Source: Lycium barbarum
Taxonomy: Eukaryota > Streptophyta > Magnoliopsida > Solanales > Solanaceae
Length of the DNA stretch: 64,000 nucleotides
Direction: 5' to 3'
Assembly: GCF_019175385.1 (NCBI RefSeq)
Contig: NC_083346.1
Location: forward strand, 88,488,543-88,552,542
The position numbers were made by a program, and so were the translations under genes. Positions 1 through 11,463 of this stretch are shown piece by piece (positions within the stretch are counted from its first letter, which is position 1; each line of letters begins with the position of its first letter). Under the pieces are notes generated by a model. The model worked only from the letters and a program-made list of their open reading frames with translations, had not been told where the DNA came from and did no database searches.

Positions 1-414
1 TTCTACTACCAACAATTAAATGAAAGATAATAATAGTTTCATGTTCCTTTATCTAACTCATCTATAAAATAATCAACTTTTATATCAAATGTCAAAGGTG
101 TCAAAGTCTTTTTAGAATATCACATAAAATCGGATAAAAGGAGTAACTTATGTCAACTATAATTATTGCTTACTATCGGTCCAAGAAAGAGACCACAGGC
201 CCCTCTTGAAACTTACCACCAAAGCACCTCCTAGGAGTGGCAAAGCATCCAACTAATACTATAGCTACTAACAAGGCTTAAGTGAAACTCAAATAAACAA
301 CAAAACTAAAGAATTAGAACACAAAACTGAACATTTAGCTACCAACCTAAAATGGCAGTAATAAAGATTTAAAAAAGGTACCCTCTGTTGCAGTTTATGT
401 GACATTATGTACTA
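1..414. other. Non-coding flank, nothing recognised
   Basis: AT-rich sequence with no long open frame, no conserved motif and no recognisable repeat terminus up to the Helitron-like end at 415. I see nothing that supports a gene. Confidence 0.6.
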
Positions 415-796
415 ACTAGTGAATTTGTCCGCGCTTCGCGCGGTTGTAAAAGAGGTTAGAGAATTTACGAAATGGTCATGCTAATAATTAATTTAAACAT
501 TATTTCTTTTTTCTGAGAGAAATAAAAAGCTAACAAAAGCTCGCTCATTAAAAAAAATTGAAAATTTACAAAACGACCAGGTTAATATTTAATTTAGATG
601 TATTCCATTTTCCCGAGAGAGAGAAAATGCTAACAAACAACATACATTTAGGGTTAATATACACTTTAATAATTTGGATTGTAATGACGTATATTTTAGT
701 TTTATCTAATTAATACTTTTCAAAATATTAAAAATAAGGTTAGAAAACCTAGTAACATAAATTAAATCTTATAACTAAAAATTGCCATACAAAATA

Positions 797-1954
797 TAAA
801 CAACAAAACAAACAACAACAACATACCCAGTGAATCCCACAACGTGGGGTCTGGGGAGGGTAGAGCGTACGCAGACCTTTCCCCCACCTTAGGTAGGGAG
901 GCTGTTTCCGGAAGACCCTCGGCTCAAGAAAAAGCATAAGAAAGGTCAGATACGGGCAAACAAATCAAAGCAATTATGAAAATGAAAACAATGAAAGTAA
1001 AAGTAAATAAGCCATTATAAACCAACAGATACTCGCAGAAATCAAGAGACAAGAAACTATAGAGCAACATAACTACTCGTAAGAAAGGATAAACGCGACT
1101 ACCTACTAGCCTTCTACCCTAATATGAGTCATCCATACCCTCTTATCTAAGGTCATGTCCTCGGTAAGCAGGAAATGCGCCATGTCCTGTCTAATCACTT
1201 CCCCCCAATACTTCTTCGGCCTACCTCTACCTCTTCTGAAACCGTCACTGGCCAACCTCTCGCACCTCCGCACGAGGGCATTTGCATCTCTCCGCATCAC
1301 ATGCCCAAACCATCTCAGCCTCGCTTCCCGCATCTTGTCTTCCACTGAGATTATTCCAACCTTGTCTCGGATGACTTCATTCCTAATCCTTTCACTCCTA
1401 GTGTGCCCACACATCCATCGCAGCATTCTCATTTCCGCCACTTTCATCTTCTGAACATGAGATTTCTTGACTGGCCAACACTCTGCCCCATACAACATAG
1501 TTGGTCTAACCACCACTTTGTAGAACTTGCCTTTAAGTTTCGGTGGCACCTTCTTGTCACACAACACTCCGGAGGCAAGCCTCCATTTCATCCATCCTGC
1601 ACCAATACAGTGTGTGACGTCATCATCAATCTCCCCATTTCCTTGTATAATAGACCCAAGATACTTGAAACTATCTTTCTTCTGTATGACCTAGGTGTCA
1701 AGCTTCACTTCCACATCAGTCTCATGCACTATATCACTGAACTTGCACTCCAAATATTCTGTCTTGGTCCTACTCAACTTGAACCCTTTAGACTTCAGAT
1801 TTTGTCTCCAAACCTCCAGCTTAGCGTTAACCCCGCTGCGAGACTCGTCAATCAGGACTATGTCATCCGCAACTAACATACACCATGGCACCTCACCTTG
1901 AATTTGCCGCGTCAATCCATGGATCACCAAGGAGAATAGTTTGTCTCCAAACCT
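797..1954 (-). mobile_element. 5'-truncated RTE-type LINE with 12-bp TSD
   Basis: A minus-strand non-LTR retrotransposon cut off at its 5' end. Its 3' end in plus coordinates is a run of AAC/AACA units (about 797-822), the complement of a TTG-rich tail. Next to it is the conserved terminal block containing CCCAGTGAATCCCACAACG and GTGGGGTCTGGGGAGGGTAG, shared by RTE LINEs and TS-type SINEs of Solanaceae. Coding for the end of the reverse transcriptase follows. The perfect 12-bp repeat CCATACAAAATA occurs at 785-796 and again at 1955-1966, directly bordering both ends, as expected of target-primed reverse transcription. Confidence 0.9.
1106..1930 (-). pseudogene. LINE reverse transcriptase, C-terminal part, frameshifted
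   Basis: Two minus-strand frames are fragments of one LINE reverse transcriptase. The upstream piece (1691-1930) contains the catalytic-type motif VADDIVLI, a variant of the usual (Y/F)ADD box, followed by a helix rich in charged residues. The downstream piece (1106-1591, 161 codons) has the typical RTE tail: [33 protein letters not shown] and [11 protein letters not shown]. The frames differ and a stretch of about 100 bp between them is not open, so at least one frameshift has occurred. N-terminal endonuclease and palm regions are missing because the insertion is 5'-truncated. It cannot encode a working enzyme. Confidence 0.88.
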
Positions 1955-3176
1955 CCATACAAAATAAAAACATTTAAGTTATTCTTCGTTTTGAGCTCAA
2001 TATTCGCAGCCAAAAGTAGATATCTTGGAATGGTTTTATTCTTGTGATCTCCATTCTTAACCAACTCAAACCCATATAACTATTTAGCACTAAGGAATTA
2101 GTAAGTTTACTAAACACTTTAAAAGAACGTGTATATACAAGAAATTCAGCATATTCGTGTTAGTTGATAAATTCATATTGAAACTATCCTATTAGAATAT
2201 TAATAAAAGAAGATTATCCGTGCTTAAAATTATTTGAACACAGTTCATACTTTTTCATTGGGGAATAAGTCGTGAACCCACAAGCAAGACATAATGGGTT
2301 GAATTTAATCAAACAATTTTGTCGAGACCAACATAATTAAATATACTGATTATTTTTTCAGAAACTAAAACCAACCCTTCTAATATGCAGAAATAATGAA
2401 ACTATGAATCAATTTCGATACAGTGAGAACTTCCCATTCAACATCCATATTCTTTTAATAATTTAGTACATCTTTTTACACTCGTAAAAAACAAAGAAAA
2501 AGAAAAAAAAACATTTACAATAAATAATGAAAAAAAAAACAATGTAAAGACAAATCAATCAAACCAGGAGAATACACAATGAACATGAATTGAACAAAAT
2601 GATAATAACCCTATATCAGATCCGCAACAGAAATAATAATTTTCCTTTTTCATGTTACCCACGAATTTCTGATCGACGGGGGCAAGAACTCAAATGCACC
2701 AGATATTAAATCTGCAACAGAACTGGTTTCTCAAGGTTTTAGGTTTGTGAGATGTATGTATGGAGAAGAGACAGGATGAAGGATGAAAAGTTTTCAATGT
2801 GATGATTTATAGTTATTATTGGTAACTGATATGAAGTTGAAGAGGCAAACTAACACTAATAACAGTAAAAAATTAATGTGCCAATAAACCTCAACTTATG
2901 ATTTCCGTTACTAATTTCCATACAAAAAGAAGTTAGGGTGCCGTTCTATTCTCTTCATTTTGTGCATTTAGTTCCCATTAAAAGTCTTAATTGGAATAAT
3001 GGAATATAATAGAGGGATTTCAAGAAATGAAATAAATGCCCATAATTTTTACAAATTTTTGGGACAGAAAATTAAGGAAAAAATTCAAAATTCTGAGAAA
3101 AAAGATAAATAGTGATGCTGGTCATTGAGACATGCCACCTCACTTTTTTATTGCCTAGCTTTATATTATATATTGA

Positions 3177-3335
3177 TTAGTCCTTTCAGAAAAAATGACA
3201 CATTTCTATATTTGAAAACAATGTAACTTTAAACATCCTGTATTATCTATGGCTTGTTTTAAAACACAAGTTTAAAAAGTCTACCTGTTTTTCTTACACC
3301 CCGTGCCGAGTCAAACTATATCACATAAATTGAAA
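3177..3335. mobile_element. Degenerate Stowaway-type MITE remnant
   Basis: The stretch contains the interior typical of the intact MITE at 4457-4700 in opposite orientation (CTATGGCTTGTTTTAAAAC, then a CACAAGTTT block). It ends near TATATCACATAAATTG, where the terminal GGGACGGAGGGAG part has decayed. The other end (near AGTCCTTTCAGAAAAAATGA) is also mutated. No convincing TA duplication remains. Confidence 0.5.
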
Positions 3336-3339
3336 AGTA

Positions 3340-4454
3340 AAATTTTAATTCTCAACCATTTGGATACAAACAAAAGAATCTTAACATTGAGACAGTACTT
3401 TATGCTTCAAATTGTCCAAAAAAGTTGCCAGCTTTGAGTTGGCCTCATTTTTTTCGGACCTTTACAATTTGAATATTTTGGACACGCCCAAAAGAGCAAC
3501 CAGTTTATTCAAGCACCAATTAAAGCTAGCTCATCACCCAGAATCAACTTCACATCCCATAGTAGTTATCAAGCACCAGAGATTCTCACCTTCCTAGGGT
3601 GCTATTATGCGAGACATTAATTATTGCTGCTGCAAAGCAACCATCGAATCTTTTTTTAATGTCCAAACTGTATATCTTACAATTGTAAGAACAAGGAAGC
3701 TAAAGAAAATTATATCAAATGCAAGCCTAACAGGCCACTGATAGCGTACTACTTTCACAGCCAAAATAAATTGATATAGTTTGCATTGACAACGATATAA
3801 TACCCTTACAGAAGACCTAGATTCACAATTTTAAAGGATATCTTAAAAGTAGAATATAGCATAACAAATCATGCTTGAACCAAGCTATATATTATTGTTT
3901 CCCGCCATATGTTCCGTTTGGAAAATAAACATCAATATAGCACATCTCAAAACTACATTCAAAATCAACAAGCTCTGAATACTATACAGCACTAGCAAAC
4001 AAGAAAACACAACAAATAACTTTCATTGTCAAGAGTAGGGAACCAAAGTATTCCAAAAGAACTTAATACCCTTGCCATTTTACAAATAGACACAATAAAT
4101 GTAAAACTAAGAGTAAACCTAACCAATTGGTACCGTACTTATAGTGTATGTGCATTTGTTATTTCTAAATGTGAAGTTCTGTATTAAATTTTAATTTCTA
4201 TTCCCTTCTTTAAAATATAGTCAAAATAACCACTTTCAAAAAAAAAAAAAAAAAAAGAACCACCCAAATAAACATGAAAAAGAAACCTCTTAACCTAAAT
4301 TTTGGATCAAAAAGCCATGTGTCTTGTACATATTTTCGAGGGTTCAAAAGCTTTGATCCACAAATCCTTTTTTAAGTCATCAAAAAAAAACATTTTTAAG
4401 ACAAAAGAAAATAATAAACTTTATTTTATATCTTTAACAAAAACAATTAATTAC
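3340..4454. other. Non-coding stretch
   Basis: AT-rich sequence with a poly-A run near 4239-4257. Open frames here are short and have no recognisable domain. I see no exon, RNA gene or complete repeat. Confidence 0.5.
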
Positions 4455-4456
4455 TA

Positions 4457-4700
4457 CTCCCTCCGTCCCAATTTATGTGATATAATTTGACTTGGCAAGG
4501 AGTTTAAGAAAGAAAGAAAGAAAGACATTTGAAACTTGTGGTCTAAAACAAGCCATAGATATTTGTGTGACTATAAATCATTTCATCAAGGGTAAAAAGG
4601 GAAGTTTTACGTTAAATTATTTCTAAATATAGAAATGTATCATTCTTTTTGGGACAGACTAAAAAAAGAAAATGTACCACATAAATTGGGGCAGAGGGAG
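4457..4700. mobile_element. Intact Stowaway-type MITE (Tc1/mariner-like), TA duplication
   Basis: A 244-bp element with long terminal inverted repeats. The left end reads CTCCCTCCGTCCCAATTTAT; the right end is the complement of nearly the same sequence (ATAAATTGGGGCAGAGGGAG). It is flanked by TA at 4455-4456 and 4701-4702. This is the classical plant Stowaway design, a non-autonomous element mobilised in trans by mariner-like transposase. It includes a short GAAA repeat near 4507-4525. Confidence 0.93.
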
Positions 4701-4702
4701 TA

Positions 4703-5021
4703 ATATTATATAAGGACTTAATTTATCTGTGTTAGAGCTAGATTTAGGGATCAATTAATGGGTTTTATTCTCCAAAAATAATTTGGGTCACAACTAATTT
4801 AGAACCCTGAACACCAACTTTGAAAGAATTTGAGCATCCAACCCAAAACCTCAAGGCAATGATGTAGTGGCCCAAAACACTAGAAAGCAAAAACCCCTCT
4901 GAAAACCCTTACATAACTAATAAGGGACAAGTATAATTTATAGCATCCTTCCGCATGTATAACCTGATTCTTGAGTTTGCACATGGACTGAAAATTCTTT
5001 ATTTTTTTTTTATTTTCAATC
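4703..5021. other. Non-coding stretch
   Basis: AT-rich, no frame or repeat that I recognise. A pyrimidine-rich run just before 5021 could be the end of an intron for the coding-like fragment that follows. Confidence 0.45.
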
Positions 5022-5141
5022 AAAGAAGAAAGAGTTGAAGCTCGACAATTTGTGTTTCAGAAATTAAGGGAGACAGATAGGCTCAACAGGCTAATGAATG
5101 AGCATGGAACTATGCTAGTGGCTCGATTGGCTGATTTTTGA
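5022..5141 (+). pseudogene. Coding-like fragment, helical protein, unidentified
   Basis: A plus-strand frame ends at a TGA at 5139-5141. It reads as a charged helix-like segment including RQFVFQKLRETDRLNRLMNE and GTMLVARLADF. The amino-acid pattern is far more protein-like than the surrounding AT-rich DNA, and a polypyrimidine tract precedes it, so it may be an exon or exon relic. I do not recognise the family, and no companion exons are visible nearby. Confidence 0.25.
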
Positions 5142-6340
5142 AAGAGATAAGCAAATGCTATTGAAAATGATGAGATGAGTGATTGTGCAAACAAGCACTT
5201 CAAAGTTTTGACTTTGATAAAATGTAAAAGAATTTCAACATCCTACCTATGACCTTAAGCAATGAGCGGAGTAACCCACGACATTATAAATCCCTTTGAA
5301 AACTCCTACACAACCAATTAGGGGACAAGTACATTTTCTAACACCAACATATATAATCATGTCCAAAGCACATGGTTGTTTCTATCCATAAAGTTGTTAC
5401 ACAAAATATCTCAATCTCTCACCTTCTTTAGAAAATTAAGATATAATGTGCATATTCAATAAACAAATAAACCAACTTGCACGCATCTCAACTATTTCAC
5501 CAAGGATTGGATATCTGCTACCTTCCACCAGCATAGTTACTTAGTAAATTTATCTTTCAAGACTTAAGCAAATAGACAACATCACCTAGTATTTTTACTT
5601 CCACTGGGATGAGTTTTCATCGCTTAATATATAATGAGTTTCACGTCAAAAGCACAAGATGAAATTGTCAAATTTTCCTTTACAAATGGAAATTAACCAC
5701 TTTTAGGTGCATCTATTAATTCGTCTTTTCAAAATTAAATATAAATATTTTCAAGCCTCTTCAGTTTGGTAATTTTCGTATTATTTAGAACTCATGGCTT
5801 AGCAGAATAACAGTAGTCTATACACACCAACTCCAAGTGCTGGAAAACACTCTTTAAATGTTCCAAGTGCTGAAAAACACTCTTTAAATGTTGGATTTGT
5901 ATTTACTAATGTGTTTGGGTAGAAATGTTGAAACTGAAAATAAGCAATTGATATGTTCAGTATAAAAATAAAAAAAATAAAAAACTTTTTTGTCAAGATG
6001 ACATAAGTAAAGAAGTTGGATATTGCAAGATTTTTATTTCTCATTGTTCAAAATACAAATTAATTGTGCCACAATTTACTAATATTCATACTTTGATTAT
6101 AGCTTGCCAATATTAATTAGACAAGACTATTATAATAAATATAAATCATTTATTACTCTATTAGCTGCTATTCATATGTGTTTATTAAAATTTGTCAATT
6201 AGAACAAACTTAAAAATTGCAAAATATTTATACGAAATTACAAGTATTGACGTTTTTTTTTCGTTTCTACTAAAATAAAAGCATTAAACTACGATAAACT
6301 GCATACGACCAAAGGTATTGAAATAACAAAAGCAAAGAAA
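5142..6340. other. Non-coding stretch with a 30-bp tandem duplication
   Basis: No gene seen. The segment CCAAGTGCTGGAAAACAC plus its continuation is duplicated head-to-tail at 5833-5862 and 5863-5892 with one mismatch. The rest is AT-rich. Confidence 0.5.
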
Positions 6341-6341
6341 C

Positions 6342-6535
6342 TACCCTTTGCTTCAATTACCATGATTTGACTCAACAAGGAAGACATTTGAGACTTGTGG
6401 TCTTAAAGTTCTCATAATATCTGTGTGGCTATAAAAGCATCTAATTAAAAGGTAAAATGAAAAGCATCTAATTAAAAGGTCAAAATTAAAAGTTCAAACT
6501 TGTTCCCAAATTTTCTATTATATAGAAGGGTGAAG
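6342..6535. mobile_element. Degenerate Stowaway-type MITE remnant
   Basis: It contains pieces of the same family interior as 4457-4700: ATGATTTGACTCAACAAGGA, GACATTTGAGACTTGTGGTC and a TGTGTGGCTATAAA-like stretch. The terminal GTCCC blocks have been lost at both ends. A short internal duplication (AAAAGCATCTAATTAAAAGG) is present. Confidence 0.4.
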
Positions 6536-6550
6536 AGAAGAACGACTAAG

Positions 6551-6721
6551 GGCAATATTGGAATTTTCACTTACTTTAGATGGTACATTCAGCATCTTCT
6601 TTGTGTCCATTTGATTCAGGTTTACCAAGAAAACCAATGACAAACTTTCTGTAGACAAACACAGGCAATATTGGAATTTTCAATATCTGATTCAGGTTTA
6701 CCAAGAACCAATGACAACCTT
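6551..6721 (+). repeat. Imperfect local duplication
   Basis: The strings GCAATATTGGAATTTTCA and GATTCAGGTTTACCAAGAA each occur twice in the same order, first within about 6551-6644 and again within about 6663-6721. The spacing is shorter in the second copy. This is a local tandem duplication followed by a deletion. Confidence 0.6.
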
Positions 6722-6924
6722 CTTTTTTTACTCAATTTATCTCATTTACATTCGGATTGTTTAGAGTGACATGCTTAATAAATAAAAATGAGAAATTGCC
6801 ATTTGATGCTTTATGTTTTCATTTAATTTTCTCATTTTTTTCAACAAACCATAGCTCACTTGCATCTTTATTAGGTAAAGCTTCATGTTCTTTTTGTATA
6901 GGGTTTTGGGAAAGCTTGTTGATT

Positions 6925-7046
6925 CTTGTGCCAAGGGTCTACTAGAAATAGTATCTCTATCTCCCAAGGTAATGATAAGGTCTGTGTACACTCTACCCTC
7001 TCCAGACCCCACTTTGTGGGATTTCACTGGGTTTCTATTGTTGCTG
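6925..7046 (+). mobile_element. SINE or LINE 3' tail (TS/RTE type)
   Basis: Plus-strand copy of the terminal block also found in the LINE at 797-1954: AAGGTCTGTGTACACTCTAC, then CCAGACCCCACTTTGTGGGA, then TTTCACTGGG, and a tail with TTG units. It is short, so it is either a TS-type SINE with a weak tRNA-like head or a very 5'-truncated RTE LINE. Confidence 0.65.
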
Positions 7047-8220
7047 TTTGGGAAAGTTTAATCGCATATAAGCATTAACTTTTGGTTAGTTTTAATTTTA
7101 AGTTCTTCGATGATGTTCCAAAAGGTCCTACTTCTAAAAAGTTTTACTAGGAATTTCTTTTGAGAAAACTCTTTTCCAAAAAGAAATAAATTTCATTACA
7201 AGGTTTTCCGTTTATGGAATTCAATAACCTATATACCTAGATGTTGAAGATTGTATTTCATTTTGATGTTTCTTATAGTTTTGGATTCTTATTTATGTTT
7301 TCAAATATGGATTAACAGTGACTCAATGGGGGTGACAGAAAATTAGCTAAGCTTGTCTTTTTCTTAATGTAAAACACATTTTATTAAGTTTTAAATTTTG
7401 TTATTCCTTTTAATGTAAAATGTAACATAGGGTTTATGGTTGATCTAAGTTTTAAAGTATGTCTTGTGAACATACTGAAAGGATTCTATCTTTGAGTCCT
7501 GGAGTTCATGGTTCTACAATTGAGCGTGGATAAAAATAGCAAAAAGTATACCCTAAAAAACTACACCAGACACCAAAAATAGACCGAATATGACAAAAAC
7601 TATGCCTCCAAGAGTGAATTCCCATTAGATTTTTTTCACAATTCTTATTAAATATTTCTTGGAGACCAAAAATGCTTTACTTTTGACAAACTTAAGGGCC
7701 CAAAACTGCTCAGGATATACTTAAAAATGGACTATTTTAGACCTACCCCAACAACATAAGGAACCACATTTGTCATTTCTCTTAACACAGAATTTTGAAG
7801 CCAACCTTCCTAATTGTGGCAATTTTTTTCTTAAAGACCTATTTCCTTCAAATGTCCAAAGCATAGGTAGTGTTAGAGATAGACAGATAGAGACATTGGG
7901 GCTGCCAATAACGAGTGCCAACCATTTCCCGTATAACACATACCTTGGTCCCAAAAGGATTCAATGAGAACAACTGCCACAACCCAACTATATAGAATTT
8001 CAAGTGATGGGTCTTTAAAAGGCTAAACGTACACCACCTGTTGATCATGTCAACCATTGCAGCTAGCATACAAGGCCAACAAAAGCTATCATTCCTCATG
8101 CCTCAATTTGGATTCCAAGAGCACACGTGTCTTTCCCCACTTAGACGGTCACAGAGAAGGATGCTGAGCAGTTGCTCTCCGATGACCGATCACAATAGGG
8201 CATGCAATGGAATATGCTCA
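7047..8220. other. Non-coding stretch
   Basis: No domain recognised on either strand. Short overlapping open frames at about 7720-8235 have no conserved motif and look like chance frames. Confidence 0.45.
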
Positions 8221-8360
8221 AAATTGAATGGGTGAATAAAGATGTTACTAGCATGGAAGTTCCAAGAAAAGAAATGGGAAAAAGAGAGCACGAGAAGTAG
8301 CTCCTTTGGCACTTAGGTGGACTTTGTGGAAGGTGTAAAAGAACTTTAAAAAGTTGAAAA
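8221..8360 (+). pseudogene. Possible L1-type LINE RT tail, split by hAT
   Basis: The plus strand gives a broken frame resembling the end of plant L1-type LINE polyproteins (PLALRWTLWK followed by FKKLKT-like text). Immediately after it a hAT element is inserted, and the probable continuation is at about 11386-11440. The match rests on a short, interrupted motif, so the assignment is weak. Confidence 0.3.
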
Positions 8361-11300
8361 CAATGTTAGGTAAGCGTGAAGCAGAAAAAAGCAAGGCCCT
8401 GCTTCACGCTTTAAACGAAGCGTGAAGCGAAGCGCTCGCTTCATAGAGGTGAAGCGCAATTTGGTAAAAAGGAGCAAAATAAACATACAGTATACATAAG
8501 CAAAAGTTCATATTAAAAACTAAAAAGTAGATATCACAAAATCCTCCATAGACCATAGGACAAACAAAATCAAAGCTATTAATTGTTCAACATCTAATTC
8601 TTATTCTTCTACAAGATTGTCAAAATCTGGTATTCCTCCATCATCATTCATCTTCTTCAACCTCATCAGCTAGAGAATGATTTGTAGCTACTATTTTTCC
8701 CCTCTTCTGTTGGCTTGAAGTATTCCCCCTTAAATCATAGTGGTTTCTCCTCAACTCTCATTGCCTCGGCAACAACACGGAAAGTGAAATCAGAATCTAA
8801 CCTCAAAAATTGCTTCATCTTCAGCACTCTCAAATCTGGTTAGCCATTTATTAGCATCATCAACATTGTCCAAACCAATTAGATCAATTACATTGCGAGT
8901 GTTGTAAGGATGCCTCAATGTTCTATTGTATTTTAAGAATTGGTCATTGAGGCGCTTTAGGAGTTGAGACAATTGAGACACTAGTCTATTCCTCTTCTTG
9001 CTATGAATCTGCGAATAAGTTGTGCCAAGCAATTATTAGGAGTTAAGACAATTGAGATATAATTAGTTATCTCAATATACTAAATCTTTCTTCTTAGTTC
9101 TTACATGTTCAAACACGCTCCAGTTTCTCTCACATCCGGATGAGCTACAAGTTAGACCTGAACTTTAATGGCAAGCTTTTGTAAATCTGGAGTGTCTCCA
9201 CCATAAAGCCTCCGACATACAACTATTAAAGTAGAACAAATATTAAAAAATTAATAAGTATAAAGAAATAACTTAAAAGTTAAACTATAAAGAAATATAG
9301 ACGAATTGGCTCACCTGGTGACTTCTTCTTTCTTTGTCTTATAGTCATTCCTATTCCAAAAGTTCCATCAGCATTACTATAAGCACTTAGTTGATCCCTT
9401 ATTTTATCTTGCTCATCTTCATCGGGAACCAACATAGCAACACACTCATAGAATTCCTTCGTCACTTTTGGATTTAGTAATTTCATCTCATTGTTATCAT
9501 TAAAGAGTGATAGGTTCAATATATTCCCAGCGGCATGCAAAGGTTGATAAAGTTGATCCGCTCACCTTTTATCAATGATGTCAAAGACCTTTGCATATTT
9601 ATGCGGGTCACTAAATGATTTTCAAATAAACTCCTTAACCTTATCCATAACTTCAAAAAGGTAGCCCATGAGTGGTTTTTGCTCCCCATGAAGTACCTTA
9701 ATCAAGAGCCCGCCAACTTTAAGAGCATGAACAACACTATTCCAAAAAGTGTAAGACATCATTATGCATGCAACTTCTTTTCCCGTAACTTCTTTTACAA
9801 ATTTACTATTGTTCCATTCATCTGAAATGAACAAGCTTTTCAAATTGGCCTTTGCGTGTGCATACGTTGCAAAGTCAAGAAAGCAATAGGCAATAGCAAA
9901 TCTGGCCTTGCCAGGTTTCACCAAGTTTTTTAGTTTTGTGAATCTCCTCATCAAGTTCAACAACAAAGGCCTTTGAACAATGTAAGAAACTGCCCTAACT
10001 GCCTTAATGAAAACTCCTGTGAAGGGTCTTTCCTTGAAAATATCTCCGAACATCAAATTTATACAATAAACTGCACATGGAGTCCAATATATGTGTGGGA
10101 ACACTCCCTTCAACATAGCACCTACTTTAACATTTTTAACTGCATTATCTGTAACAACTTAAGCAACATTCTCTGCTCCAATCTTCTCTATGGTGCTCTG
10201 AAACAAAGAGAACATCTTGATGGAATCTTGCCGTCCACTTCATGATAAGAGTTACTAACTTCATGATAAGTGGGTGGCTACATTCCTGCACCATAATGGC
10301 CGACGGCGTCAATCAAGGCTCCAAAAGTGTCGGTATAGTTGATACAATTGAAGGGGAGCCCTGCATCGTACATTCATCGTGAAAAAACCGCAATTGCACG
10401 CTCCGTCAAAATACCCTTGGCAGTGGCTTGCAAACTTTTTTTATCGCTTGTCCCTACATTATCAACTAGCATCTATTGAAAGTAACAATCTAAAGGAACC
10501 TTTCATACCAGTTGATCCATAACTTGAAGAGATTGTTGCATTGTTTGCGTTTGCCCCTTTTTGTGATTTTGAAGGAAGGGACAAATCAACAGCTTCACCT
10601 TATTTTCATAATCATCATCATCATCAAGATTAGTCACATTTGGTTGATGTAACATTTGACGTTTTAGCTCCTTTTTTTCCTAAACATATTTTTTTATTTC
10701 TTCCCTCACAACCTCCAAGCATCTTGTACAGCATTGAACGTTGCTGTAAGTACCAATTAGATGTTTTTGGTGCCAAATTCCGCCGGTAAATGTATAGCTA
10801 CAAATAAAAATATGTAACTTTGCTCCTATTGGTCGCATTAGCTCTTGTACCATATTTCTAAGCCAGTCGGGTTGAGACATTTTTTAATCACTGTTAAGAT
10901 TTAGGAATAAAAAATCAGCAACATATTTAAGAAGAAAACAAAGCAGAAATAGAACCAAAAAGAAAAAAAACAAACAATGCATTACTGCTCAGTTTCAAAA
11001 AAAAAAAAAAAACAGAAGCAGAACTAGAAAAAAACAGAGCAGAACCAAAAAAGAGAAGAAAGAAGAACAAACCATAGCACTAGCTGCGCCAGGCAAAAGA
11101 AAAATCTTACCTGAAGTCGATGGAGAAGCAGTTGGTCTACGTGAAAACCCTAACCGCTGAAATGTCCAGGTAAAGTCGCGACTGGTCTTTTTGTTCAAAA
11201 TTAAACTTCTAAAACAAAAAACAAAGAAAGCAGGCTTAATTCCGCCTCTCGCTTCTGGTAGCTTCTGCGCTTCAGACATGGAAGCGGTTACTTGCCAAGC

Positions 11301-11377
11301 CTCGCTTTAGGTCATTGCAGCGAAAGAGGGTCGCTCCACCGCTTTAAGCGGTGAAGCGGCCGCATTCCTAAACGCTG
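8361..11377 (-). mobile_element. Decayed hAT DNA transposon with 8-bp TSD
   Basis: A 3017-bp element flanked by the perfect 8-bp repeat GTTGAAAA (8353-8360 and 11378-11385), the TSD length of the hAT superfamily. Its ends are imperfect inverted repeats: CAATGTTAGGTAAGCG on the left, complement CAGCGTTTAGGAATGCG on the right. Both subterminal regions are rich in GAAGCG/CGCTTC motifs (8397-8456 and 11300-11365), as is common for hAT transposase binding regions. Inside, the minus strand carries remains of a DUF659/BED-type hAT transposase. The right flank continues CAAT like the element start, so the boundary could shift by up to 4 bp. Confidence 0.85.
8790..10880 (-). pseudogene. hAT transposase (BED finger, DUF659, dimerisation region), broken
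   Basis: Minus-strand fragments in the order expected for a plant hAT transposase. A BED-type zinc finger relic lies at 10680-10880 (GGIWHQKHLIGTYSNV, with a CCTRC that replaces the usual Cys-X2-Cys spacing, and EVVREEIKKY). The catalytic DUF659-like part is at 9622-10116 (WTPCAVYCINLMFGDI, LMRRFTKLKNLVKPGKARFA, SDEWNNSKF, TFWNSVVHALKV, PLMGYLFEVMDK). A middle region is at 9280-9540 (HAAGNILN, FYECVAMLVPD, QDKIRDQLSAY). A C-terminal part is at 8790-9032 (SQIHSKKRNRLVSQ, RLNDQFLKYNR). The pieces lie in different frames with stops between them, so no full transposase is encoded. Confidence 0.88.
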
Positions 11378-11463
11378 GTTGAAAACAATTTTGTAAGTAT
11401 AGAAGAACATTATATATTCTTGGAACACTTTCTTTTAATGACCTAGAAATCCATCAGGATCCA

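Larger units (their letters stand above)
415..3176 (-). mobile_element. Putative non-autonomous Helitron
   Basis: Read on the minus strand, the 3' end shows a GC hairpin (CCGCGCGAAGCGCGG, 430-444), then a short spacer, then CTAGT at 415-419 followed by T in the flank. This is the usual Helitron terminus (hairpin plus CTRRT, insertion between A and T). A matching 5' terminus beginning TC (TCAATATATAATATAAAGC) starts at 3176, is preceded by A, and is AT-rich as Helitron 5' ends usually are. Imperfect tandem copies of about 115 bp lie at about 470-650. No Rep/helicase frame is present, so it would be non-autonomous, and a later LINE insertion sits inside it. The 3' end is the stronger part; the 5' boundary is inferred. 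Confidence 0.45.

Noticed and set aside
1155..1876. Plus-strand frames over the LINE
   Set aside because: Mirror frames of the LINE reverse transcriptase on the minus strand; no motif of their own.
7721..8235. Overlapping small frames as a host gene
   Set aside because: No recognisable motif, no splice structure, and opposite strands are equally open.
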